From assembly GCA_964345035.1 (NCBI GenBank), contig CAYFPO010000013.1:1-48975 (forward strand): a stretch of 48,975 nt of DNA. The letters are read 5' to 3'. The translations under genes and the position numbers were made by a program. The notes beneath the pieces were generated by a model. That model saw only the letters and a list, made by a program, of their open reading frames with translations. It was not told the origin of the DNA and ran no database searches. This document shows, piece by piece, positions 8,587 to 19,700 of this stretch (the stretch's first letter is position 1; every line of letters starts with the position of its first letter). This DNA comes from CAYFPO01 sp964345035 (lineage in GTDB: Bacteria > Fidelibacterota > Marinisomatia > SCGC-AAA003-L08 > GCA-002704045).

Positions 8587-9780
8587 ATGAAATATCATAA
8601 AATCATCCTAATTTGCCTTCTACTCTTATCTGTCATCTTACCGCAAACAGAAGTCACTTTGACCGGGTCAATCAATCGGTTTGTAACTTACTACATCAGT
8701 TCCATGGATATTACCACAGGCGAATCTGATGTTCAGATATTTAACTATTTATTGGAATGCACCACTTGTGAACTCGGAGAAGATAACAAATATACTGAAT
8801 CCGTTCCTGTTGGTGTTGAGTTTGAAGTATCTATGAAATCTCCCTCTCTCGGAATGGATGAAGAGGAAACCATTGCGTTATTCCGAACAGAAGAACCATT
8901 TGATATGTGGGCACCCATACGTTTGGATAATCGGGATATGACAGTGGATAATTTGGAATTATATGATGTAAATGGTGAAGTGGTGCCCATAAAGATTGAA
9001 GTTGATGATGAGAATACGGTTGAAATTACAGATCTTGAGGATATGTTTGCAGCCATTGTACAAACGGGTTCTCTACCGGATGGTATTTATAGATTCAGGA
9101 TTTCACTATATGATGAAAATGAGAATATTTATAATTCTGATGAAGAAGTTATAAATGTGGTTACTCCACAGGTATTACAGCTTATTGGCCCGGGTGGAAA
9201 TTTTGATGAATTGGATCAGACTCCCGTTTTTACCAACTATCCGGTATTTCAATGGGAATCTGAAACATTCACAACTCCAATATTGGATAACTGTGATGAG
9301 TGTGGGTTTTACCTCCGTGTTGCAGAATTCAGATGTGAGGATCATGCAACCATTGATGATGCCATAGAAGATATTACAACACTGCCGCTCAGTCAATCGG
9401 AAGATTGGGAATATGTTGGAAACAGTTTGAGCTTTATGTATCCCACTGCAGGAGCTGTAGATCTCATTCCCGGCGGGATATATGTCTGGCAGGTACAAAA
9501 ACGGATTTCAACAACTTCTGGAATTGAAGAATTAATCAGTCCCATTTATACATTTCAAATTCAGGATTTAGGGTCAAATCCATTGATGCAGGCAATCCAG
9601 GAAATGTTACCGGAAGATGTATTCAGGACTTTGACAACGCCCTGTGGACCACTCACAGGGTACACATCTACAGGAAATGTAAAACTGGATGGAGAGGACT
9701 CGGATGTAGGAACTGTAAATACATTGGTTGAGGAATTTAAACAGGGAAACCGCACCATTATTTCAACTGAGATCCAATAA
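8587..9780 (+). CDS. Secreted protein of unknown function, first gene of a three-gene envelope operon
   Basis: A 397-residue protein with a clear signal peptide (MKYHKIILICLLLLSVILPQ) and no later membrane segment. The body looks all-beta, with LPDGIYRFRISLYDE and GGIYVWQVQKR resembling strands of fibronectin-III/Ig-like modules. Two CxxC pairs (CTTC near residue 60, CDEC near 238) and a C-terminal Cys occur. GAAAGGAG (8573-8580) precedes the ATG. The TAA overlaps the next ATG by one base (TAATG), so translation is probably coupled to the FecR-repeat gene. I do not recognise a named family. Export to the periplasm or surface is supported; a role with the following barrel protein is inference. 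Confidence 0.8.
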   Translation: MKYHKIILICLLLLSVILPQTEVTLTGSINRFVTYYISSMDITTGESDVQIFNYLLECTTCELGEDNKYTESVPVGVEFEVSMKSPSLGMDEEETIALFRTEEPFDMWAPIRLDNRDMTVDNLELYDVNGEVVPIKIEVDDENTVEITDLEDMFAAIVQTGSLPDGIYRFRISLYDENENIYNSDEEVINVVTPQVLQLIGPGGNFDELDQTPVFTNYPVFQWESETFTTPILDNCDECGFYLRVAEFRCEDHATIDDAIEDITTLPLSQSEDWEYVGNSLSFMYPTAGAVDLIPGGIYVWQVQKRISTTSGIEELISPIYTFQIQDLGSNPLMQAIQEMLPEDVFRTLTTPCGPLTGYTSTGNVKLDGEDSDVGTVNTLVEEFKQGNRTIISTEIQ

Positions 9781-11801
9781 TGCTGAGATTCTACATACTT
9801 ATATTTTTTGTTACAATACTGCAAAGTTCTGAGAATTTAGCACTTACAATGAAATCCAGGGGAGAAGTGAATGTGATCAAAGAAGATATAGGAAAGTCGA
9901 AAAACCTTTCCAGGGGCGAGTTGCTGGTAAATGGTGATCTGGTTATGACCGGTGACGATGGCGGTGTTGTACTGATGTTTTTGGATGATAAAACTCAACT
10001 TAAACTCAAAAGCAACAGTCAAACTAAAATTACCGGCACCAGAGGAAAACAGGAAATAATGAAGCGGGTGAATCTTTCCTATGGTAGTTTAAAAGCATCC
10101 ATATCAGAACAGAAAGGAGAATTTATAATTGCCACAGGCACATCCGTAGCCGCTGTGAAGGGTACTGAGTTCTGGATAATTTCTAATCCTGATTCCGGAG
10201 ATCTGCTCATTAGTATTTCCGGAAGTGTTGAGATGACCAACTCCTATACAGGTGAAACAATGGATGTAGAACCGGGTGAAGTTGTGGAATCCACACCGGA
10301 AGGTGAAATGACAGTGTTAACTACCGTAAAATTTATGGGTAATGCTTCAGGATCACCCACAGGAGGCCAATTTAATCTTACTGAAATTGAATTACTGGAA
10401 GGTGATGTTGAGTCAGGAGATATTTCAGGTATAGTAGAAATTTCTGATAATACGATTTTTGAAGGCGGATCAATTTCCGGAGGAACTCGAATTACCATTA
10501 CCGGTATATTTGATTCAGAGACAGGAAATACTTCAGCCACACTCATTGAAGCAGCAGAACCGGTAACAGTGGAAGGAATTGTTTCTTCAGTAACCGGTGA
10601 AACTTTTACTATAGAAGAAGCCATATTAATTTCAGGTGATACAGAAAATATACCCCATCAAATTAAATTTAATGAAAACACAACTATTGATGGAGGAGAA
10701 ATTACTACCGGAGCAGAAGTAACCATAACCGGTAACTATAATTTAGAGACTGAAATCCTTGAAGCATCAGAAATTCTCGTTGTTATGCAGGAATTGAAAA
10801 TTTCCGGTACCATCACTTCTATTCCTTCCGATAATACTGTGGAAATTACAGATTTGGATTTAATAGAAGGTAATGTTGATATGTCATCTATCAGTGGTAC
10901 AATTGATATTTCACAAAGCATTGTGGATGGCGGCGAATTAATTATAGGTGCAAAAGTTACAGTAACCGGAAGAGTCAATACGGATGATAATTCCATAATC
11001 GCTACCCGGATTACAGTTTCGCAGATTTCTATTAGTGGAGTGATATCAAGTGGAATTACGAATAACCAATTTACTGTATCCAATATAAATGTCACAGACG
11101 GTGATTTCGAAACATCTGCATTATCCGGTATAGTGATGATGCTTGAAAACACAGAAATTGACGAAGAGAGAGTTATCCCCGGTGTGTCGGTTACAATTAC
11201 TGGTGGATTGGATGAAAATACCGGAAATATTTCTGCTCTGGAAGTTGTTATTTCGGAGATTGTCATCACCGGATATGTATCAGTTGTAATTTCCGATATG
11301 GAATTTGATATCACAGATATTTCAATCTTGGAAGGCGAATCTGCAATATCCACTCCTTCTGGGAAGGTGATATTACACGAGGACGGACAGATAAGTGGTG
11401 GTGAACTAATCGTAGGAGCTAAGATAGAGGTAACAGGACTGCTGAATGTAGAAACCGGAGATATTATTGGGGTGAATGTAATCGTGTATCAAATAACTGT
11501 TGTTGCAACAGTGTCAAGTGAGCTTTTGAATGATCAATTTGAAATTTCTGACATTTCTATAATGGAGGGAGAAGCGGACCCATCGCAAATATCAGGTGTA
11601 GTAACACTCAGCCCGGAAACATCTATCGAAGGTGGTGAATTGGTTCCGGGAAATGAAGTAACGGTAACAGGCAGCCTGAATGAAGATACCGGTGAATTGA
11701 TTGCTCTTAGAATTATTATTACAATTCGGGAACGGGAACTTATTTTTGAATTGGAGAATAATCAGGGTAACAGAAAGGAACTGATAATCAAATTCCAATA
11801 A
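9780..11801 (+). CDS. Exported FecR-domain protein with six tandem DUF5666-like repeats
   Basis: A 673-residue protein with a short signal peptide (residues 1-18). A FecR domain (about 25-165) has GELLVNGDLVMTGDDG, LKLKSNSQTKI, FIIATGTSVAAVKGTEF and VEPGEVV. From about 183 to 650 come six consecutive repeats of about 78 residues, each reading roughly 'I.G.I.S......F.I.DI.I.EGD....ISG.V.........GGE...GA.VTITG..N.ETG.I.A', similar to DUF5666. No N-terminal cytoplasmic or transmembrane part is present, so it is not a classical FecR anti-sigma regulator; the FecR fold is probably structural or ligand-binding in the periplasm. It sits between a secreted protein and a barrel gene with a 1-nt overlap and a 1-nt gap. 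Its role is unknown. Confidence 0.85.
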   Translation: MLRFYILIFFVTILQSSENLALTMKSRGEVNVIKEDIGKSKNLSRGELLVNGDLVMTGDDGGVVLMFLDDKTQLKLKSNSQTKITGTRGKQEIMKRVNLSYGSLKASISEQKGEFIIATGTSVAAVKGTEFWIISNPDSGDLLISISGSVEMTNSYTGETMDVEPGEVVESTPEGEMTVLTTVKFMGNASGSPTGGQFNLTEIELLEGDVESGDISGIVEISDNTIFEGGSISGGTRITITGIFDSETGNTSATLIEAAEPVTVEGIVSSVTGETFTIEEAILISGDTENIPHQIKFNENTTIDGGEITTGAEVTITGNYNLETEILEASEILVVMQELKISGTITSIPSDNTVEITDLDLIEGNVDMSSISGTIDISQSIVDGGELIIGAKVTVTGRVNTDDNSIIATRITVSQISISGVISSGITNNQFTVSNINVTDGDFETSALSGIVMMLENTEIDEERVIPGVSVTITGGLDENTGNISALEVVISEIVITGYVSVVISDMEFDITDISILEGESAISTPSGKVILHEDGQISGGELIVGAKIEVTGLLNVETGDIIGVNVIVYQITVVATVSSELLNDQFEISDISIMEGEADPSQISGVVTLSPETSIEGGELVPGNEVTVTGSLNEDTGELIALRIIITIRERELIFELENNQGNRKELIIKFQ

Positions 11802-11802
11802 T

Positions 11803-14544
11803 ATGAATTCCAAAATAATTAAGATATTACTACTTACATTTTTACCGGTTTCTTCAATGGGACAAATAATCGGGGAAATTATTCATAAACCGGTTCAGAT
11901 GCATTCAGGAACATCACCCATCACAATTTCACTGTCTGTTACTTCTACAGATGGAATTGAAGATGTTAAATTGTTATATCGTCAATCCGGTCAGGTTGGA
12001 TTTATTGAACAGCGGTTAGAGCGGTTTGGAAACAATTGGGAAGGAAAGATTCCTGAAGACGAATTAACGGTTCCGGTTTTTGAATATTACATTAAAGCTG
12101 TGTACATTGATGGAAGATCAATTACATTCCCTGCAAATGAACCTGAAATTACACCCATCACCATACACTTGGAGGATGTGGAGGCAGTAATCAAATTTAT
12201 TGATGATTCTGAAATAAACGAAAGTGAGATAATAATTTTCAGTCCTGACCCGGGCACCACGGTACCATTTGATGATGTCTATATCGCAGCATCACTATTT
12301 AATATTGACTCAGTGGATGTTTCAACGATTAAATTATTTTTGGATGGCAGTAATGTCTCAGCAGCTTCAGAAATAACCTCTGATGTAATCACCTATTCCC
12401 CTGCAGAACTTTCTCCTGGCGTTCACTCAATACAAATTAACGGTAAAACATTAAATGGAAAATCATTTGCTGCAGCTATGTGGAAATTCAATGTCATAGG
12501 GGAAAAAGCCGAAATATTGGCAAGTGCATTTACATACAGTGGCAGGTGGAATAATAGTTATTCACTGGATCAGATTGAAGGTGAAGAACTCAGTATTGGA
12601 AAAACCAACCTGGGTGTCACAGGTGAATGGAATTGGTTGAAGATTAAAACAGATATAAAACTCACATCAGATGAAGATCCACTGAAACAACCGAAGAACA
12701 GATATAAATTTCTGTTGTCAACCGGCAAGAAATTCAAATTGAATATTGGAGATGTGAACTCCCGTATTTCAAGATATACTCTTGATGGTAAAAGGGTGAG
12801 AGGATTGGATGCATCTTTGAATTTAAACTGGGTAAACTTCAGATTAGTCACAGGAGAATTAGATCGCTCCATTCAAGGTTCCCTTGAACCTGATAATTCT
12901 CTGTTTCTGGATGAAATTCTGATAGAAAGTGATACAATCTCTGGTGAATCGTCCTACTTCTATAAACTGGACAGATCAGGGTACACCTTTAAAAAGAACA
13001 TTACCGCTGGACGCGTTAGTTTTGGAAGTGGAAAATCATTTCAACTTGGATTCAATTTATTAAAAGCAAAGGATGATATCAAATCTGTAAATCAAATTCT
13101 CACTGATGCATTGATTAATATTGACACCGATTCTTCTGAGACTGCTCTACTGGATATACCGATTGACATATATACCTATACAGAACTCCAAAACCTTATT
13201 AACGGGCTCCCAAATTATTCACTTGATTTCGCAGGGTCCGGATGGAGTGGAAATACTCCACAGGATAATATTGTTATCGGATCAGATATCCAGATATATT
13301 TAGATAACCGAAATATTGGTATTGAAGCTGGCGCTGCATTCAGTATACTGAATAAAGACATCTGGGATGGTCCTTTTTCACTTACTGCATTGGATACACT
13401 CATCGATACTCTACAGGATAACAAGGCAGGTGATTTCGACTTGTCTGCTTTTCCCGATCCCTCGGATTATGAAGACATTTTTGTAATCAATGAAAATATG
13501 GTGCCTTTGGTACCAATTGATCCGGACTCAACCTTCCTTGCGGATGATTTGACCACCGCTATCAGGTTTATGCCGTCACTGTCTTATAATGTGAAAACGA
13601 CCCTGAATTATCTGAAAAATAACCTCATCCTGGAATATTATAGAAATGGTCCACAGTTCAATTCTCTGGGAAATCCATATTTACAAACCAATATCCAGGA
13701 ATACTCCATTCAGGACAGATTCAGATTGTTCAGTAACCGATTATTCATAGGATTGTTATTTAAACACCAGGATAATAATGTTGTGAGAAATGTGCCGGTT
13801 GTATCTATGGCAGATACCAGATCAATCAATTTAAATTTCTTTCCCGGACCGGAATTACCATCAATAACAATGTCATTTCGAGTATTGAATCGGAATAATG
13901 GAAAAGTTCAATTGGATACGATTTCTGTAGATTCAATTTCAACTGAATCCATTAACTATTTTTTGGAAGATCAACGGGATGAAACCACTACGACAAATCT
14001 GAGTTTAGGCATACGATATCAAATTGATTTTTTTGGAAGTGAAAATGATGTATCCTTTAATTACATAACTGTAAGAAAGGAAGACAGAGTGTTAGATAGA
14101 GCAGACTCTCCCTATTTTAATGTGGAAGAATTTGATACTACATTTTATGATTCCTCTTATATTTCACCTGCGTTAATTTCCGATGTTGTTACATTTTCAA
14201 TTGTGACTCAATACCAGTTTCCATTGAAGACAACTGCAATGATAACGGTTAACACCAGTGAATTTGGTCCCCAAGGGATATTAGGGACACAGGATATTTC
14301 CAATATTGGATTTAATGCCGTTTATAAATTGTTTAACAACAAACTAAAGCTGAAGGCTGGAATTGATTTTACAAAGGGTTCCGGAAGTGATTCCTTCAGC
14401 AGGTATGGAATTAAATTGGGATTTAATTATCGAATTTCGGACTTTCTGTCTATCCAGACTGATGCAGAACTCAGATCAAAAAAGGTGGATAATGGTACAA
14501 AAAGCAGTACATTGTTGAGAACAGGGTTGAATTATAGTTTTTAG
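11803..14544 (+). CDS. Outer-membrane beta-barrel protein with N-terminal Ig-like domains
   Basis: A 913-residue protein with a signal peptide (about 1-20, ending SSMGQ). Two Ig-like domains follow (about 24-125, with VKLLYRQSGQ and EYYIKAVYIDGR; about 140-230, with IIIFSPDPGTTVPFDDVYIAAS and ELSPGVHSIQINGK). The remaining roughly 670 residues are rich in alternating aromatic/polar strands and end in GLNYSF, the terminal aromatic typical of outer-membrane barrels. It starts 1 nt after the FecR-repeat gene. It may anchor or export that protein, but this is inferred from gene order only. No TonB plug or POTRA domain was recognised. Confidence 0.8.
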   Translation: MNSKIIKILLLTFLPVSSMGQIIGEIIHKPVQMHSGTSPITISLSVTSTDGIEDVKLLYRQSGQVGFIEQRLERFGNNWEGKIPEDELTVPVFEYYIKAVYIDGRSITFPANEPEITPITIHLEDVEAVIKFIDDSEINESEIIIFSPDPGTTVPFDDVYIAASLFNIDSVDVSTIKLFLDGSNVSAASEITSDVITYSPAELSPGVHSIQINGKTLNGKSFAAAMWKFNVIGEKAEILASAFTYSGRWNNSYSLDQIEGEELSIGKTNLGVTGEWNWLKIKTDIKLTSDEDPLKQPKNRYKFLLSTGKKFKLNIGDVNSRISRYTLDGKRVRGLDASLNLNWVNFRLVTGELDRSIQGSLEPDNSLFLDEILIESDTISGESSYFYKLDRSGYTFKKNITAGRVSFGSGKSFQLGFNLLKAKDDIKSVNQILTDALINIDTDSSETALLDIPIDIYTYTELQNLINGLPNYSLDFAGSGWSGNTPQDNIVIGSDIQIYLDNRNIGIEAGAAFSILNKDIWDGPFSLTALDTLIDTLQDNKAGDFDLSAFPDPSDYEDIFVINENMVPLVPIDPDSTFLADDLTTAIRFMPSLSYNVKTTLNYLKNNLILEYYRNGPQFNSLGNPYLQTNIQEYSIQDRFRLFSNRLFIGLLFKHQDNNVVRNVPVVSMADTRSINLNFFPGPELPSITMSFRVLNRNNGKVQLDTISVDSISTESINYFLEDQRDETTTTNLSLGIRYQIDFFGSENDVSFNYITVRKEDRVLDRADSPYFNVEEFDTTFYDSSYISPALISDVVTFSIVTQYQFPLKTTAMITVNTSEFGPQGILGTQDISNIGFNAVYKLFNNKLKLKAGIDFTKGSGSDSFSRYGIKLGFNYRISDFLSIQTDAELRSKKVDNGTKSSTLLRTGLNYSF

Positions 14545-14573
14545 TTAGAAGAAAAATTAAACTTTTTCACTAT

Positions 14574-15989
14574 TTATACTTTTACTTTCAACCATATTCC
14601 GGTTCTCAACCGCAGATACAGAATCACAGTGAATAATATCATATACAGAGCAAAATACAGCCACATATACACCAGATCTACCTGAATGATGGTCACCGAG
14701 AACCAGCATCCCGGAATGAATATAAGCCACATGATCAGAATTTCAGTTATTGCCGGAAATTTTGTATCTCCAGCACCGTTTAAAGAAAACCACAGGGTTT
14801 GGCTCATTGCATCAAAAATCTGCAATACTCCAAGCATCATCAGTGAGGGAATCCCAACATCGATAACTATCTGATTATTTGTGAAAACTGATAGAATTAT
14901 ATCCGGGAATAGAAAAAAAATCAAGCCCATACTTCCCATAAAAAACACTGTCATTCGCATAGTTTCAAAAACACTGAAGTGTGCCATGTCCGGTTTTTTT
15001 TCTCCGAGAAATTTACCGATTGTAGTAGCACATGCTTGTCCTAAACCTGCAGCCGGCATAAATGATGCAGAAGCGATCACAAAAATAATTTCTGTTGCAT
15101 CCAGTTCAATGGTTCCAATTTTTGCAACCAGTTTCATAAATAGAACAAATCCGGACATCACCAACACCAGTTGTCCTGCAATAGGCGTACAGAGTGTAAT
15201 TAATCTTGTAAATACAGATTTATCCAAATAAAATTGTATAGAAAACTTTTGGTGGATACTTGGAAGTAAATACCGAACACAATAATGAAAAAACAGCCAT
15301 GCACTGGATATGGATGTAGCAATAGCTGCTCCTTTTACTCCCATCTCTGGAAACTCATAAACAGACCACAAAGGCAGTAACCAATGTAATGATACATCTT
15401 CAAGTAGGAATTGTAAATTAGCTGACCCAAAGATTAATCCTGCATTCAAGTATACATTTAAAATATTTGATGCGATTGTGACTTCCAGGTGATATTTTGT
15501 TTTTTCAATACCGGAGAAAAATCCTGCAAATGCAAAACCGAGGGATGTGAATACAATGGAAAATGATGACCATTTTACATAATCAATGCACATTGCTATT
15601 ACATCTGTCTGATGTGGTTCAAATAGATAGGGAACAAATTTATAAGAATATAAAAACACAAGGGAAGCCAACGGAATTATAATCATTGCTGCAAGAATAA
15701 GCCCATTCTGGATTACATGTCCACACTGCTCAAATTGTTTCTCCCCCAGCCGGCGGGATACCATGGTCTGTACACCCGTCCTGAAAGCAATTCCCAGCCC
15801 GGTCAAAACAAATATGAACATTCCACCCATACCCACCGCAGAGAGAGCACCGATTTCCAATCTTCCAACCATAGCGGTGTCCGTCATACTCATAATCACC
15901 CTGCTCAGATTGCTGACAATAATTGGAAGACCCAAAAGAAATATGGATTTGGTTAGCTGCCAATCTCTGGGGAGGATTCTTATCATCAT
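14574..15989 (-). CDS. MATE family multidrug/cation efflux transporter
   Basis: A 471-residue inner-membrane protein with about twelve hydrophobic segments in two similar halves. The N-terminus (LGLPIIVSNLSRVIMSMTDTAMVGRLEIGALSAVGM) and the second-half segment with PAAGLGQACATTIGKFLGEKKP are MATE hallmarks. MATE proteins export drugs or metabolites in exchange for Na+ or H+; the substrate cannot be told here. It overlaps the preceding UDG-like gene by 4 nt (ATGA), so the two are co-transcribed. The three-prime end faces the barrel gene with a gap of only about 30 nt and no obvious terminator. Confidence 0.93.
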   Translation of the reverse strand: MMIRILPRDWQLTKSIFLLGLPIIVSNLSRVIMSMTDTAMVGRLEIGALSAVGMGGMFIFVLTGLGIAFRTGVQTMVSRRLGEKQFEQCGHVIQNGLILAAMIIIPLASLVFLYSYKFVPYLFEPHQTDVIAMCIDYVKWSSFSIVFTSLGFAFAGFFSGIEKTKYHLEVTIASNILNVYLNAGLIFGSANLQFLLEDVSLHWLLPLWSVYEFPEMGVKGAAIATSISSAWLFFHYCVRYLLPSIHQKFSIQFYLDKSVFTRLITLCTPIAGQLVLVMSGFVLFMKLVAKIGTIELDATEIIFVIASASFMPAAGLGQACATTIGKFLGEKKPDMAHFSVFETMRMTVFFMGSMGLIFFLFPDIILSVFTNNQIVIDVGIPSLMMLGVLQIFDAMSQTLWFSLNGAGDTKFPAITEILIMWLIFIPGCWFSVTIIQVDLVYMWLYFALYMILFTVILYLRLRTGIWLKVKV

Positions 15990-16633
15990 GATCTTTTCTG
16001 ATTTGTTTTAAATATTTTTTTTAATCCTCTGACAAATTCCGGTTTACCTCCGTGAGAGGGATGCCTTACTTTTTCAAAAGGGACGGATAAATTATCCAAC
16101 TGTTGGGCAGCAGTAATACCAACCGCTATTAGGTTTTGAATTGAAAATAAATTTATTATCTGCTGTAAAATGGGTAGTCCAATTTTCATTTCTTCCCTTA
16201 TAGGTTTTCTATTGGAATTTGGAATTCCAGGTTTGTGAGGATGAAACGGGTATGCACTCCATATCAATGGCAGCAGATGAAAATTATTAATGGTATTCCA
16301 GACAATTGTTGCAGATGGTTCTTTTTTAATAATTTCCGATTCTTTGGTTTTTTCATATCCAATTTCTCTGCCAAACACCGGGTAATTTTCAACTCCATTC
16401 AGCATTATATATTCACTGGTAAATGGAATTCCGGTCAATCTGCACCCCTGGTAACCCGGCGCTTCACCAACAAGCAGTGTATCAGTGTTCAAGGATGCCA
16501 TTTGTTCTAAGTATATTCTGAGGTTGCTTCGCCTGATTCTGTTTGCGGAGTCATTGTGACTGTAGATATTTACCGAATTAGGCAGGGGAGGAATATCAGC
16601 TATTAATTTAATGAATTCTGAAATATCTTTCAT
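15986..16633 (-). CDS. Uracil-DNA glycosylase superfamily protein
   Basis: A 215-residue protein with both hallmarks of the UDG superfamily. Motif 1, GEAPGYQGCRLTGIPFTSE, begins at residue 56 and motif 2, RHPSHGG, near 190. WSAYPFHPHKPG between them matches the family core. Such enzymes remove uracil or other deaminated bases from DNA. Motif 1 has Glu-Ala-Pro rather than the Asp-Pro of canonical Ung, so it belongs to one of the less studied UDG branches, and catalytic specificity is uncertain. It is the first gene of a two-gene unit with the MATE transporter and is divergent from the C25 protease homologue. Confidence 0.85.
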   Translation of the reverse strand: MKDISEFIKLIADIPPLPNSVNIYSHNDSANRIRRSNLRIYLEQMASLNTDTLLVGEAPGYQGCRLTGIPFTSEYIMLNGVENYPVFGREIGYEKTKESEIIKKEPSATIVWNTINNFHLLPLIWSAYPFHPHKPGIPNSNRKPIREEMKIGLPILQQIINLFSIQNLIAVGITAAQQLDNLSVPFEKVRHPSHGGKPEFVRGLKKIFKTNQKRS

Positions 16634-16738
16634 TATTACTTTCTTATTTGAATTACAAATTGAAACAAAATATTTTATGAGGTAAAATTGGAACTCCTAT
16701 AAATTAAACCCTTTTTATGGGCGTGTTCCAATCAAAAT

Positions 16739-16744
16739 GGAGGG
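16739..16744 (+). promoter_or_regulatory. Shine-Dalgarno sequence deciding the start of the C25 protease gene
   Basis: GGAGGG, 4 nt before ATG 16749, lies inside the four extra codons of the longer reading that begins at ATG 16737. This favours the start at 16749, which also gives a normal signal peptide. Confidence 0.7.
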
Positions 16745-16748
16745 AAAT

Positions 16749-19700
16749 ATGATTCAGAAAAATAATTTAATACTATTTACATTTCTATTATTGGTGAATG
16801 CACCGATATTCCTATTCGCAGGATTTGAACTTTCTGAAAAATCAGCAGGCATTCAAAAAGTCAAGTTCAGCCTGCCTGAATTGGACTTTGAAAATGTAGA
16901 AGGATTCACACGCATACGCACCCAAAATACCGGATTTACCACAGATATAGGCTATCCCGAACTACCGGTATATTCTGTTACCTACCATGTTGATCCATTT
17001 ATTGAGTATGAAATATCCTTGAATGTCATTTCATCTCATATAGAGAGCAACATACAAATGTATCCGGCACAGAATGGAATCAGAAACATCAAAAATGAAG
17101 ATACTGAAGATGATTTCTTATCTACAGAAATTGTAAATCCCTATCCGGAAAATAATCTCTGGGTTTCTGATCGTCAGAATATGCGGGGTGAAGAGTTCAT
17201 AACAGTTTCCGTTACACCGTGTACATATTTTCCTTCAACACAAGAACTCGAAATTTTTGATAAAATTGAAATTGAAATTTTGGAATCTGGCTCCCGTGAG
17301 AATCCAAATTATCAATCCAAGCCCCGATCCCGGGTATTTGAAAAATATATGGAAAATTTTTCCCCTAACTATTCTACCCGTGTGAATGAAGCATACCAGC
17401 CTCCTGCAATATTGTACATCTGTGGAGGATCTACTCTGGAAGAACCAAGTTTACATGAGTTGCTGGAATGGAGGCATCAACGGGGTTATATTGTTTATAC
17501 CGTAGCGGTGGAAGAGATTGGTAATAATTCAGAGAATATTCAGGAGTATATTGAAAATGCCTATTTTAATTGGGACATTCCACCAGAATTTGTTACATTG
17601 GTTGGTGATGCTTCTGGAAGTTATGAAGTAGCCACAAATTATGAATATTACTCAGGAGCGTATGGGGAAGGTGATTGGCCATACTCTCTGCTTGAAGGTG
17701 ATGATTTTTTACACGAAGTCATTATTGGGAGATTATCCGTTCGGACACCCAACCATCTGGGAGTTGTTGTAAATAAAATTTTAAATTATGAAAAAGCAAA
17801 TGATATGGGAGATGACTGGTATGAATCTGCAGCGTTAATTGGAGATCCGTATGATTCAGGAATATCTACTGTGATTACCAATGAATATATAGAAGAATTA
17901 TTGGAAGTGGTTGGATTTGAAAATATATATACAAAATATAATGGTAGTGGGTATTCAAACTGGATAGAAAACCAGTTTAATACGGGCGTGTTGTATATGA
18001 ATTACCGTGGATATATTGGGACCAGTGGATTTGAACCTTCTGATATTATGGAGGATCTAACGAATTATACAAAACACCCGTTTGCAACATTTCTGACCTG
18101 CGATACAGGATCTTTTGACTCTGGAACGTATTGTTTGTCAGAAACCCTGCTTCGTGCCGGAACACCCAGCTCTCCACTGGGTGCCGTCGCAGCAGTCGGC
18201 TCTTCGACAACCTATACCCACACTGCATTCAATAACATACTTGCCATGGGTATTTTTGAGGGTATATTTATTGAACAGAATTTTACTGCAGGAGAAGCCC
18301 TGGCATACGGAAAACTTGTTCTGGCAAATACCTATCCATCTAATCCGAATAACAATGTTGATATGTTTTCATACTGGAATAATCTGATGGGTGATGCTTC
18401 TACACATTTGTGGACAAAGAGACCAGAGATATTGACAGTCAGTCATCCGGAAAGCATTTTGCCGGGAAGCAATTTTATAGAATTAACCGTGGTTGACGAA
18501 AATAATGAACCAGTTGAAAATGCGATGATCACCCTGTTAAAAGGGGAAGATGAGATTTTTACATCAGGATATTCTGATTTCTATGGATATGCAGCATTAC
18601 ACTTTTCTGATAACACACCGGGTGATATTACTGTTACTGTTGTTAAACAGGATTGTAAACCATATCAGGGAATAATAAACATTTTGGAAAATAATGTAGT
18701 GTTATCAGCTCTTGAATCAGAAATTATTATTGTGGACGATGGCAGTGGATCATCTGTTGGCAATGCAGATGGCATTATGAATCCTGGTGAAATTATAGAG
18801 CTGTTAATTCCGGTTTATAACTCAGGAAGTGAAAGTGCATTTGGAATTACAACTGTGTTACAATCAATTTCCCCATTTGTTGAAATTGTTTCAGGTTTAT
18901 ACGAAGTTGGAGAAATTCCTGAAAATGAAACCATACCATCAGGACCATTTTTAATTTCGATATTACCGGAAACATTGGATGAAATTGATCTTCAATTAGG
19001 ATTAGAAATTATTAGTGAATCTGATGAAAATTGGATGGTTTCAATACCAGGGATTGTATCGGGAAGCCGGTTGGAGATAGATGGTATATTGGTATTGGAA
19101 GATGAGAATTTAGACGGTATTTTAGATCCCGGAGAAGTTGGCGAATTGTTTATATCTCTTCATAACTCAGGGCAATTGAGTGTCAGTGACTTAACAGGAT
19201 TTTTGACCTTTACTGGTCCGGAAATCACAATTTCTGACGAGACTGGAAATTGGGGAAATATTGATCCGGGACAATCGGTATATTGCGGATTTGGATTTGG
19301 AATTTCTGCAAATTCGTCTGTAATCAATGGAGCCAGATTAAATTTGGAACTTGAGTTAGAAAATGAAACCGGTTATAACCAGTCTGAAATATTAACCCTG
19401 GAAATTGGGACTGTGTCGGTAACAGACCCATTAGGACCGGATAATTACGGCTATTATCTCTATGATAATGGAGATACTGATTATGAATTCGCACCGGTAT
19501 ATGATTGGATAGAAATTGATCCTGATTATGGCGGACCCGGTGTTAATCTGGGACTCATTGACAATGGGAATGGTAATTACAGTAACAGTATAGCAACAGT
19601 GGATCTACCGTTTCCGTTTACCTTTTATGGAGTTGAATATTCCCAATTGACAATTTGTACCAATGGCTGGATATCTTTCGGCGAGACAAATATGGAATCC

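Noticed and set aside
10736..11353. 205-codon antisense frame within the FecR-repeat gene
   Set aside because: It mirrors the regular repeat and has no start signal; a shadow of the repeats on the coding strand.
14545..14573. Terminator between the converging barrel and MATE genes
   Set aside because: The spacer has A- and T-rich runs but no stable inverted repeat.
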